Positions 48,035 through 58,172 of a DNA stretch of 64,000 bases are shown here, piece after piece; positions within the stretch are counted from its first letter, which is position 1; every line of letters begins with the position of its first letter. The notes beneath the pieces are model-generated. The model saw nothing but the letters and a program-made list of their open reading frames with translations, made no database searches and had not been told where the DNA came from. This stretch comes from Phycomyces blakesleeanus NRRL 1555(-) (lineage: Eukaryota > Mucoromycota > Mucoromycetes > Mucorales > Phycomycetaceae): contig NW_017265138.1 of the NCBI RefSeq assembly GCF_001638985.1, positions 1,552,376 to 1,616,375 on the forward strand, in the 5' to 3' direction. A program made the translations under genes and the position numbers.

Positions 48035-49576
48035 TCAGTCGATGGAATTTGCTGGCTTCTTTTCGTCCTTTCGGCTAGAAAGAGGTTCGTCTGGCTCACC
48101 TGTAGGCAAGACCTCGATATCCAGTTGAGATTCAGTTATATCTTTGGTTGGCACATCGACTTTACTGGTATCGGGTTCTTTTACTTCTTCTTTTTCTTCT
48201 TTGTCATCTTCCTGAACCTTGGAAGAGAATGCTGTAGGCTCGGAGGTCTTGTCACCAGAAACACTTTGGGATTCCTCCTCAACAACGACTTTTTGGACCG
48301 GAGTTTCTTGGACCTCTTTGGTGGCTACTACAGGCAAATATCGGTCAGGAAGATTCTCAGCATCGATAAGTGTGGTTAGGCCAGCAAAGATCTCGCTACT
48401 ACAGAATTATATATGTATATATTTAGATTTATACACAAACATCGTACAAAGATAATAATAACCAGTTTAATAACAAGTCTCTTATTTTGGATTCAATAAA
48501 CTTGTACTCACCTTGAGCATACTACGAATTTTTTTACAGTGGCCTCAGGCAAAAAGGGGCGAACCATCTGGAAAATCATACTTCCCCACCAGGGCACATT
48601 AACAAAGAATTTGGTTGACTATATATATATATATATACATAATTAAAAGAATAAGAAGAAAAAAGAGTCGACAATTCGTAAGAAAACAAAATAAACAAAT
48701 CGTCAACTTGCATTGTACAAGTCAGCAAATATATTGACTTACCAGATATTCAGGGTAATTGTCCTGCATTATAGCGATGATCTCTTTGGTGGCTGCTTTT
48801 GCATTGGAAGAACGTCCGAACATCGAAGCCCCCTTGTAATCGTGGACCTGAAGCATCGAATCGACCTTAACAAGATCAATCGAACGTACACCTTTCTCCA
48901 TCAACTGAACTCTCCAGCGAATAAATCTATAGACAATAGAAATAAAGAAAGAAAGAAAAAACAAAAAACAAAAAAACAATCAATTAATAAATTAATAAAT
49001 TCAATTCAATTCAGTTTATCTTTGAAAGATATACAACATTATCAATAGTAATAATATATCAAGTCAATTCTTACGTGTCAGGATTAGCAAAGACCTTGTC
49101 TTGATCGATATCACCATAAAGGTTGTAGCAGACTGGGCGGCCTTCTCTATCATGCTTGTGCAAGTAACCGAGACTTCCATACACCTCTTGGTCAAAAGTC
49201 TCATCAAGGATATCGTCCGTCTTGAATTCTTTGCGCCACTTGAGAGTGTTGGTCAACATAGTGGCAGCGTTATCGACATTTAATTCTCTTATCAGAGCAT
49301 AAAACTTTGTTATTATTATTTTTCTTTCTTTCTTTTTTTCTATGACTATTCAGAGAACTTAAAAATTCCTCGGATGTTGTACCTTGCACGGAGGAATTTA
49401 CAAAGAAGTACATTGAGTCGTTCATCAGTCGAGGTGCTATCTAAGGGAACATTCCACAAGACATAAGGTTCTTCGGTATCGAGAGCCTCCTTGGTAATCT
49501 CTGGCAATTTAGCCTTGAGCTCATCAATAGCTTTGATTTCAGTAGGAAGCATGGCCTTTACAAATGAGTTTTCCAT
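48035..49576 (-). CDS. SFH5: Sfh5-like CRAL-TRIO (Sec14-type) lipid/heme-binding protein
   Basis: Five exons (49576-49383, 49287-49075, 48926-48743, 48618-48512, 48398-48035) give 353 residues. Sfh5-type proteins are Sec14-like phosphatidylinositol transfer proteins, and the yeast one binds heme. The N-terminal helical part ends in LLCKFLRARELNVDNAATML, where an intron splits the Arg codon. The CRAL-TRIO fold includes GYLHKHDREGRPVCYNLYG, LVKVDSMLQVHDYKGASMFG and IMQDNYPEYLSTKFFVNVPW. The last exon adds a tail of about 100 residues rich in Lys, Glu and Pro. The start at 49576 is chosen because the longer frame above it runs through CT-rich leader sequence. The gene is divergent from RNR2. Confidence 0.85.
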
Positions 49577-49939
49577 CTTCGTATAACGATGTACTAGAAG
49601 AAAGAGAAAGTTCAATAATATAGAGTTAAGAATGATTGGCGCGGAACTTGATATAATCTCTCCCTTTCTCTCTCTCTCTTTTGGTACAAAGGGAGATCCA
49701 TTTAAGGACAAAAGTTCAGACACGTCAATTTTTTTTTCGGTTCGCGTACTATACGCGTCCGCTAAATTTTTTTTTTTGTTGGATGTTCACTTTCCTCGTT
49801 TTTTGTCAAGTCACAGCTTATGAATTTAGCTGGTGTAGTTAGCATCAAAAAAAAAGCTATAAAACTACCTTGCTTCAGTCAACTTTTTATTGTTGTTTAG
49901 CTCTTTATTCAAACACATACTCTTCTCTTCTATTCAACC
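49577..49939. promoter_or_regulatory. Bidirectional promoter of the Sfh5-like gene and RNR2, with MCB- and E2F-like sites
   Basis: This 363-base gap lies between two divergent start codons. It contains ACGCGT at 49753-49758, the MluI cell-cycle box bound by MBF in yeasts, and TTGGCGCGGAA at 49636-49646, which resembles an E2F site. A TATAAAA box stands at 49858-49864, 76 bases before the RNR2 start. Cell-cycle control of ribonucleotide reductase by MBF is established in yeasts; its use here is inference. Confidence 0.5.
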
Positions 49940-51204
49940 ATGTCTTCTGTATCCGAAAGCCTCTCCAAGCTCACCGTCAAGGAGCCCATGAAGCAGGTCG
50001 TCCCCTCAAAGAGAAGCAACACAACTGATGCCGAGGAGGAGATCTTGAAGGAAAACCCTCGTCGCTTCTGTCTCTTCCCTATCAAGTACCATGAGGCAAG
50101 TAATACAAAAATACCCTTTATTTTCTTTATACCTCAATTCAACCTCATTCGATGCCATTAGCCACCTTGCTAACTTATTTTTTTTGCCGATCTACAGATC
50201 TGGCAATTCTACAAGAAGGCAGAAGCCTCTTTCTGGACTGCTGAAGAAATTGACCTTTCCAAGGACCAGAATGACTGGGACAATAAGATGAATGCCGATG
50301 AGCGTTACTTCATCTCTCGTGTACTCGCATTCTTTGCCAGTTCCGATGGTATCGTTAACGAAAACTTGGTCCAAAACTTCTCCGATGAAGTTAAAATTGC
50401 CGAAGCAAAGTGTTTCTATGGTTTCCAAATCATGATCGAAAACATTCATGCTGAGACCTACAGTCTTTTGATTGATACTTACATCAAGGACCCTGTCGAG
50501 AAGGAGCTTTTGTTCGACGCGATGACACAAAGTAAGCACTAACGAAAGTACACTTATTGCTATACATATATATTCATGGTCGGAATCTTAACAAACGCGT
50601 TCTCTCTCTTTCTTTCTTTCCTTTTTATTAAGTTCCCTGTATTAAACGCAAGGCTGACTGGGCATTCCGTTGGTTGTCCGCCGATTGTCCCTTTGCTGAA
50701 CGTCTTGTTGCCTTTGCTGCTGTCGAGGGAATCTTTTTCTCTGGTGCCTTTGCTTCTATCTTCTGGCTCAAGAAGCGTGGTCTCATGCCCGGCCTCACCT
50801 TCAGCAATGAATTGATTTGCCGTGATGAGGGTCTCCACACTGACTTTGCCTGCCTTCTTTTCGGTCACATCAAGAGACAGCCCTCTGCTGATCGTGTTAA
50901 GGAGATCATCACTGATGCCGTTGTTATTGAGCAAGAATTCCTCACAGATGCTCTTCCCTGCAACCTCATTGGCATGAACTCCAAGCTGATGTGCCAGTAC
51001 ATTGAGTTCGTTGCTGACCGTCTCATGGTCGCCCTTGGATTCGACAAGATCTACAACTCCACCAATCCCTTTGACTTCATGGACATGATTTCCCTTCAGG
51101 GCAAGACCAACTTCTTTGAGAAGCGTGTCTCTGATTACCAGCGCGCCGGTGTCATGAATACTTCTAGCGATGCCAAGGCCTTTACTCTTGATGCTGACTT
51201 TTAA
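49940..51204 (+). CDS. RNR2: Ribonucleoside-diphosphate reductase small subunit
   Basis: Three exons (49940-50095, 50198-50531, 50633-51204) encode 353 residues. The subunit carries the di-iron tyrosyl radical that starts dNTP synthesis by the class Ia enzyme. Conserved parts are [20 protein letters not shown], the radical Tyr Y126 in [16 protein letters not shown], metal ligands in that stretch and in [10 protein letters not shown], and the C-terminal DADF that docks on the large subunit. All metal-site residues I could place are present, so this is the active form rather than a degenerate Rnr4 type. The first intron uses a GC donor (GAG|GCAAGT), forced by the conserved HE-IWQ junction. Codon use is strongly biased to C-ending codons, as in highly expressed genes. 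Confidence 0.97.
50096..50197 (+). other. GC-AG intron in RNR2
   Basis: The donor reads GAG|GCAAGT and the acceptor TACAG|ATC. A GT donor upstream (GTACCA) would break the universally conserved frame. The rest of the donor fits the strong consensus expected for GC introns. Confidence 0.9.
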
Positions 51205-52202
51205 GAATAAGAAGACAAAAGAAACCCGCCCACCCCCACACCCTCATCCACATCGTCTTTTCTATACACACCTACACACCCTCCCACATTCACACCAAAA
51301 AAAATAATCATCCATACATCCTTTTTCCCTTTTCTCCCTTTATGTAAATATATCTATACTTCATTCATTGCCATTTCAAGAATCATTGATTCAAGAAACC
51401 ACCAAAAAAAAATACTACTTCCCACCTCGAACTACAGACCCTTCATAAAACAAATAATAAAAATTCTTTGTTTTGTTCATATTAATATTATTATTATTAT
51501 TAAGCTATTGGCATTATATAAATATAAATATAAGTAGTCTGTTATTCAAATATGAGTAAGCAAAGCCTTTTAGTTTGTAAGAAGGACGGAGTAAGATAAA
51601 TCCGATTAAACGAGTCCCGTTAGCATCCCCCCAAAAAAAAACCAATAGAAACATACCCATTTGCTTGTCACTGGTGTTATTTTTGTCTTTTGAAGAGATC
51701 AAATCTGATAAGATCAACTGTCGATTTTTTTTACACTATAATTTTAGCTTATTGTGATAAGAATAATAGTATTGTATATATATATGTACATTTACCTTCA
51801 TAGGTTACTAAAAGTAGTTTGCTTGCATTTCAGCAAGAAACTATGGAACAATTTTTTAAAACCATAGATTAATATATTTCCCAAAAAGGCAAATATTTAA
51901 AGTACAATAGTTAATTGCCTTTGAAGCTGCTTATGCAATGTTGACAAAAAAATCGCGCAGACAGCTTAGATATGTGTCGTTGACTAAATGATCAAAAAAA
52001 ATGAACAGAATAGAAAAGAAAAGAAAAGAAAAAAAAAGAATCAGGAACGAATGTTGTTCCGTCATTTGTGTCAGAATTCACCATCATATACCCCCAGACA
52101 CTTCTGGTTTGTAGGAATGCCAATAAAAACCATGGTAACCAGTTATTCGGATTTTGCAGTACTACTATTAGGCACTTTGGTGAGACTATAAAAGACATTT
52201 AG
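51205..52202. other. RNR2 3' region, no further gene
   Basis: C/A-rich 3' UTR-like sequence runs to about 51350, then AT-rich DNA. Frames at 51514-51717 and 51988-52198 on both strands have no recognisable content. Confidence 0.45.
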
Positions 52203-52438
52203 ATTCCGATTTACTAAATACGAATTTATACAAGGGGTTTCTCAAGCACCCGCCAAGGTCCTAAAAGTTGGCGTTGAAATCCAAATAAAGATTAGTGAAT
52301 GTTTTCTAATTTAGCCAATTTTGTTGGCGAAGGTTGCTACTTTAGAAAACTCTCGTCAATCCGAAAAAAGGAAACCACCGCCAAAATTGAGGACCTTTAG
52401 GGTGCTTAAGAAGGCCCTTCAAAATAAAATTCGGATTT
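52203..52438. repeat. Imperfect foldback (MITE-like) element
   Basis: The left half, with CTCAAGCACCCGCCAAGGTC, and the right half, read in reverse with CTTAAGCACCCTAAAGGTCC, can pair along about 115 bases each with interruptions. Both arms share the TTTTCTAA and GCCAA segments near the centre at about 52320. Such structures are typical of old miniature inverted-repeat transposons. Confidence 0.5.
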
Positions 52439-52819
52439 TGATACATATCTTTAAAATTACTGCAACAAAATGTTTATACATTAGGGTAAAGAGAAATAAA
52501 CAGTATGCGTTTTTAAAGTGTGCATTAATCAACACGTGAAGAATAGTGACTATGATATTTCTCACTAAAGTTTATTATTCTTGACATAGTAGACTCTTTC
52601 TTCTGTTTATGCTTCGATTGTAGTTACTTAAAAAGGTGTCTACTAATGATAAAAATGTAATATGTCTTAATAAAATTCAAACGGTTTTATGTGATTTAAC
52701 TTTTTCTTATTGTATTCTAGCCAACTACACAAATTTTGATCATTAAGGCACCTATCGATAAAGCGGTCAAACCATAATATATTCAAGCAACAGTCAGACT
52801 AGTAGATATTGTAAACAAT

Positions 52820-55099
52820 ATGGCTACCTATACATATTTTATCAACAAACCATTCTTTATGGAGGTTTTCTTGTCTCTGGTTGAAAGACAAGTACGCGAC
52901 GGCATAAAAAGTGGAAATGGAAAATCAAAAATGAAAGACGAAACACTTCGATATCGTGATTTTATTATGAAGCACAAAGAAGCGTGTTGTGAACATGCTG
53001 GATATGTACCTCCAAAGCTAACTCACGCTAAACAATCCGCCGATTATGAATCTACCAGGATACCTACCGCCTATATAAACAACATAAAAGCACACTTTGG
53101 TAATCGACTCCACCAGGTCCTGAATTTAATCTGTGATAAAAAGAAGAAAGCAAAAGAACTTGAGTGAAAAATGAAAGATGCAAGATATACCAAAGAATGC
53201 AACAAAGGGAGTAATTCGAAATAGCGGGACTATTCCATGTGCGAATATCAAAACATCAATAGCCAGAAAACAGTTACCAAGGGGTGATTTTTTAGATGAA
53301 AATCAAAGGTCTTTGGTGGCAAGTATTTTGGCGATATATCCTGAAAGCTATACACTTTTAAAGAGCTCGATATATTATGATGTTCAAGCAATTCCTTTAA
53401 ATCATATGAAAGCCTTCTGCAAACTTGGCCAGCTATTGAAACCATTGCCATTTGATAAGAAGTAAAACACTCATAAGTCATTTGTTGTTTTTCCAATACG
53501 TACATCGTTCATTACTGCCTACATTACCGTCGATTCATTGATAATGGACTATCATATACTCGGCTTCGAGTCATTCAAAGAAGAAAAATCGGCTATTTGG
53601 GATAAAATTCTAAATATAAAATACAGGGCACTTAAGAAACAAAAGGTTGACAAATCTTTATTTTTTCAAGAGATGATGCTAACCAATGGTGTTAGTGTTA
53701 CTATTTTGAAGCAAAATTTTGAATCTGGACGCTGTCAAAAAACGGATGCTGCTGTTACATCTGGAGAATCCAGCACCAATACAGGTCGGAAGATTAAAAG
53801 AACAAAAACAATTAATGAAGATAGCTTTACGTACGTTGAAGACCTGACAACAGAACAGCTTAAAAGAACAAAAGGCAGATGTGTGCTCATAGATCCAGAA
53901 CGTTAGGATATTTTATATTGTATGAAAGAAACAATTACGATAAACAATTCTCAATTATTTCGATTTACAAAAAATCAAAGAAACAAGAAATCACGACGGT
54001 TAAGGTTTTTAACAAACAATTTGAAGCCAGAGTCTATCCAAGTTAGCAGAACGTCAATTTCCTGAATTCCCTTGTAAAACACTTAATTATAAACAGTTTG
54101 TTCGATATCTAGAAGCAAGACGATAAGCTGAAACACAATTGAAAGGGTACTATTCGAATGGAACTTTGGAAGAAAAATTTGTGTATTACCCTGATCCTTT
54201 GGATTTCGTAGTTGAAAAAACAGGGGACATTTATTACGGAAAGCATTTAATGTTCATTAAGCGTCTTCGCGATGCCCGTCCTGGAATTGCTAAGCTTGAT
54301 GCTTATATCTACTATCTCACTCTCCTTCTGTCAACTAAGCATATTGCCCGAAGACTAGCAAGTCAAGTCATTGGCAACTATAACAATATTATTGAAGATA
54401 CAACTATCTAGTTAAAGAAAGAGCAACTATCAGAAGGAGTCAATGCCAAACAAGTTCAAGTTAAGCAGGGACCGCATGTTATAGTACCAAAGCTCCTCGT
54501 TTTACCGTTTCGTCAAATGAAATTTATATCAAATATAAACTATGACAGGTGCGATTCGAGGTTGGCAGAGGATCTGAGAATTTTTTTTGAAAAGGATCCA
54601 GTTTTCGTCTTTGGGGACTGGTCCGCCCCAAATGTGAAGTTCCAAGAGCCATCAAGGAATAAAGACATATTGAAGTATCTGGAGAAAAGCCGTTTCTCTA
54701 TTTATATGATCAATGAATATAAGACGTCGAGTTGCTGTTCCATTTGCCCAACAGGTGAGATGGAGAACTTTAAAAAAAATGCCAATCCTCGACCACTTCA
54801 AAGAGAAAAATTTCCCAATGTACTATGCCATGGTCTATTAAGGTAATAATGGAAATCAGATAAGGGTACAGCATACATAGTTGATTACTTCTTTTAGATG
54901 TAAAAATAAAGCCTGTTTAGTCAATGGGAAAGGAAGGCTTTTTAACAGAGATACAGCAGCAGCTATAAATTTTCGTTTAATATTAAATTCTTTGAGGGAA
55001 GAAGATCGAAGACCGCCAAGATTTATTAGAACATCAAAGGTGCTCTTCAGCGGTCTCGGTATAATTCAAAATTATGTGATAAAGAAAAGTTTTATCTAA
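52820..55099 (+). pseudogene. Decayed Fanzor-like (eukaryotic TnpB homologue) RNA-guided nuclease gene
   Basis: Consecutive open segments at 52820-53167, 53178-53465, 53466-53906, 53907-54060, 54060-54411, 54412-54841 and 54899-55099 read as one ancient protein broken by lesions. Segment ends include a TGA at 53165, in-frame TAA at 53463 and TAG at 53904, a frameshift near 54060, and TAA/TAG at 54124 and 54409. The C-terminal half has TnpB/Fanzor marks: RuvC-I-like VLIDPER then DILYCMKE, a VFGDWSAPNVKFQEP stretch, a zinc ribbon with CCSICP and CHGLLRCKNKAC cysteines, and RuvC-III NRDTAAAINF at 54944. A GT-AG intron (54842-54898) joins LL-R-C-K in frame. Fanzors are the eukaryotic members of the OMEGA RNA-guided nuclease family. 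This copy cannot make the full protein. Confidence 0.72.
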
Positions 55100-55742
55100 A
55101 TATAGTAATTATACACCAAAAAATCATGAATTACTTTCCGAAAATTGTTAATTCTACCAAGTAGTTTTACGCGCGAATTTGCAGGGGAAACTACTCGGTA
55201 TAACTCAAAGCAGCGCTAAAATAATAAAACAACTTTAAACTACGGTTTTGGTAAAACGTCTTCTAGAAATTTCATTTTTTATGCTCTACTCTTTTCACTC
55301 CTTTTTACTTTTAAAATATTCAAAATAAACAACAATACCTTTGCTTACTATCTGCAATTAACTTTAGTAAAGATAAAATTATGCTCAATATTATAGACTT
55401 CTTAAAAAAAAGAAACTTCTATGCAAATATTACAAGAACAAAGATAAAAGATATATAAAGAGATTTATTAAAGAAAGCCACCAAAAATGAATAGCTATTT
55501 TAGCAGGCTGCAATTAGTCCTATCATTCCTAATTATATCAGCGTTTTTTCAATATAATTTTACCAAGTAGTTTCCCAAAGTTTTTCACCAATCAAATCAT
55601 ATAATTAGCATCAAATTTTGGAACAAAATCTATGGCTGTGTAGCATGATTACTATAAAAAGCAGTCTCTCTACTTTATTTGTAATTTCCCGTTTTTTTCT
55701 TATAATCAAAATAATTATACCGAGATCGCTGAAGAGCACCTT
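55037..55742. repeat. Inverted pair at the 3' end of the Fanzor relic
   Basis: Bases 55037-55066 (AAGGTGCTCTTCAGCGGTCT and onward) match the reverse complement of 55713-55742 at 29 of 30 positions. The left copy lies in the last codons of the Fanzor-like frame, so the right copy is an inverted fragment of the same 3' end or a terminal repeat. The 650 bases between hold three copies of a TACCRAGTAGTTT motif (55157 and 55561 forward, about 55190 reversed) and no gene. Confidence 0.65.
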
Positions 55743-56237
55743 CAAGGGGAGTATTCAAGTAATCACAATTTTTTTCCCTTTATCTTAATCTTGGGAACTT
55801 GAGACGGCGGGTGTAATTGGAGACCATCGCCATTTGGAAGAGAAAAGCAGCGACATTAGGAGATTGAAAGTGGTAGAAGGAGAGAGAAAAATAAAAAAAG
55901 TAAATAGTAGTTGGCAGTAAAGAAGCCAGCAACTCGACTCTAGACACTATACAGCTTGAAAGCTTTTCCTAATAATAAAGTCTCTTACTAGTCACTTTGC
56001 CCCCACTCAAGTACTCTGTTGCAGACACGTGTATTCAAAATTGCAAATGATTGGCTCATGTCAAAATAAAAAAAAGGATGGCGTTACAAAGTGTGTGGCC
56101 CAAAGGCCATAACTTGCGCCTTAAAAAAAGAACGCGTCTCAAAATGTGTGGCCCAAAGATTATAACGCGTTTTAAAAAAAAGAAACACTCTCACGGTATT
56201 ATTTTTCTTCTTTGCGCTTTTTCATTAGTTTACTCCA
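55743..56237. other. Intergenic with GGCCCAAAGGCC repeats
   Basis: A GTGTGGCCCAAAGGCCAT-type motif occurs near 56090 and, decayed, near 56143. A third copy (TTTGGCCCAAAGGCCATT) lies inside the following gene at about 56326. The frame starting at 56051 overlaps the next gene in another phase. Confidence 0.4.
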
Positions 56238-57393
56238 ATGTACAGCAACACCAGCAGCAGCAGCATCAGCAGCATCAGCAGCATCAGCACCCGAAAAAAA
56301 GTGTCCTTCAACGGCTTGTTTGTGTTTGGCCCAAAGGCCATTCACAAGCATGTCCCAAAGCTGTTGAGACACACATTTCTGGTTAGATTAGCTAAAACTA
56401 ATCTAGCCAAAGTTTTTGATCGAAAGATCAAAAAAGTGAAAATGATTGGTAAGTCATGTCTCTATATAATAGTAGATAAACAATATAATATTAATCAATA
56501 ATATACATATAGCACCAGACCTGCCCAAGGGGCTTAAGCGACGATTGGAGAAAGAAAATGAGCTGGAGCACAAAGCTACAGCTCATTTTATCAAGCAAAA
56601 GAAAATGAGAATAGAAGAAGAAGTACGAAGAAGAAGGGATATAGACCCAAGAGAAGCAGAAAGAAGAAGAAAAGCAGAAAGAAGATATGTAGAAGCAGTA
56701 AGAAGAAGAGAAGCAGAAAGAAGAAGAAGAGAAGCAGAAAGAAGAGACGAAGAAAGAAGAAGAGAAGAAGAAAGAAGAAGAGAAGAAGAAAGAAGAAGAG
56801 AGATAGAAAGAAGAAGAGATGAAGAAGATGATGATTATGAAGAAGAAAGTGATGAAGAAGAAGAAAGTGATGATGAAGAAGAAGAAAGTGAAGAAGAAGA
56901 AGAAAGTGAAGAAGAAGAAAGTGATGAAGAAGAAGAAAGTGAAGAAGAAGAAGAAAGTGAAGAAGAAGAAAGTGAAGAAGAAGAAGAAGATGATGATGAA
57001 GAAGAAAGTGAAGAAGAAGAAGACGAGGATGACGGTGATTATGAAGAAGATAATGATGATGAAGAAGAAGAAGAAGAAGATGATGATGAAGATGAAGAAG
57101 AAGAAGATGGTGATGATGATGAAGATGAAGAAGAAGAAGATGGTGATGATGACGGAGAAGATGATGACGAAGAAGAAGATGGTGATGATGACGAAGAAGA
57201 AGATAATGAAGAAGAAAAAGAAGAAGAAGAAGACGAGGATGACGGTGATTATGAAGAAGACGATGATGATGATGAAGAAGAAGATGAAGAAGAAGATGAA
57301 GACGAAGATGATGATGATGATGATGATTATGAAGAAGAAGATGAAGAAGAATATAGTGAAGATGAAGAATATGAAGATGATTATGAAGAATAA
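56238..57393 (+). CDS. Highly charged protein with basic Arg/Glu middle and long acidic tail
   Basis: Two exons (56238-56448 and 56513-57393) give 363 residues; the intron is GT-AG and keeps the frame (KMI|APDLPKG). I do not recognise the family. The N-terminus has a Ser/Ile repeat from AGC/ATC codons. The next 70 residues are balanced and could fold: FGPKAIHKHVPKLLRHTFLV through LPKGLKRRLEKENELEH. Then comes an Arg/Glu repeat (units such as EAERRRR and EERRREEE, likely a single charged alpha helix), and the last 190 residues are nearly pure Glu/Asp with a few Ser, Gly and Tyr. The two phases of charge resemble nucleolar or histone-chaperone-like proteins, but that is only composition. Expanded GAA/GAT repeats explain the tail. 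Confidence 0.5.
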
Positions 57394-57735
57394 GGCGAGG
57401 AGTTGGCAACAGGAAGCAACAGAAGCAACATACTAACATACTAACAAGCAACAGACACTAACAAGCAACGGGAACTAACAAGCAACGGGAACTAACCTTA
57501 CTCACAACTAACTACAAACAATTAACTTTTTGAACAACTAACATTATGAACAACTAACATTACTAACAACTAACTTTACTAGCAAAATCCGGATCAGAGT
57601 CATAGCTAGAGTTAGAATTAGAGTCATAGCTAAAGCTAGAATAAGAGTTATAGCTAGAGTTACAATTAGTTATAAGCATAGCCAAAAAAAATCAACTCTT
57701 ATATATTTTAACCAAAATGTGTTATTATATATATT
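57394..57735. other. 3' flank of the acidic gene, short repeats
   Basis: It holds CTAACAAGCAACGGGAA units, CTAACATTACTAACAA units and AGAGTTAGAATTAGAGT-type units at 57590-57670. No gene. Confidence 0.5.
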
Positions 57736-58172
57736 AGGAGCTTTGCTCCCCCCTCCCCTCGGGGGGAGGGGCCATTGGCCTATAAAGTTCTATATGAATT
57801 TTCCTACTGTTAATTGTGTACGGCACACAATTACCAAGTAGTATAGGCCTTATATTTTATTTTATTAAGAAACAAGTAAGTTAGAGAATACGTGACAAAA
57901 GTTATAAGTTGTATGACATGATCTCTAACTTCATCCTGTTTTTCTCATTAGACTAGGAACTTTGCTCCCCCCTCCCCTCGGGGGGAGGGGCCATTGGCCT
58001 ATAAAGTTCTATATGACTTTTTCCTACTGTTAATTGTGTGCCGTACACAATTACCAAGTAGTATAGGCCTTATATTTTATTTTAATGAAAAACAAGTAAG
58101 TTAAAGAATACGTGACGAAAGTTATAAGCTGTATGACATGATCTCTAACTTCATCCTGTTTTTCTAATTAGA
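57736..58172 (+). repeat. Tandem duplication of a 219-220 base unit with two strong hairpins
   Basis: Unit 1 is about 57736-57954, unit 2 about 57955-58172, with a few differences. Each has a GC hairpin of nine pairs (CCCCTCCCC, loop TCGG, GGGGAGGGG; first copy stem 57750-57758 with 57763-57771), a GGCCATTGGCC palindrome, and a second hairpin TAATTGTGT/ACACAATTA (57811-57833 and 58031-58053). The second hairpin's 5-base loop is ACGGC in unit 1 and its reverse complement GCCGT in unit 2. The unit could be a structured RNA or a transposon end; no known family is recognised. Confidence 0.8.

Noticed and set aside
56591..57451. 286-codon His/Leu-rich minus-strand frame
   Set aside because: It is the reverse complement of the acidic GAA/GAT tail of the gene at 56238-57393.
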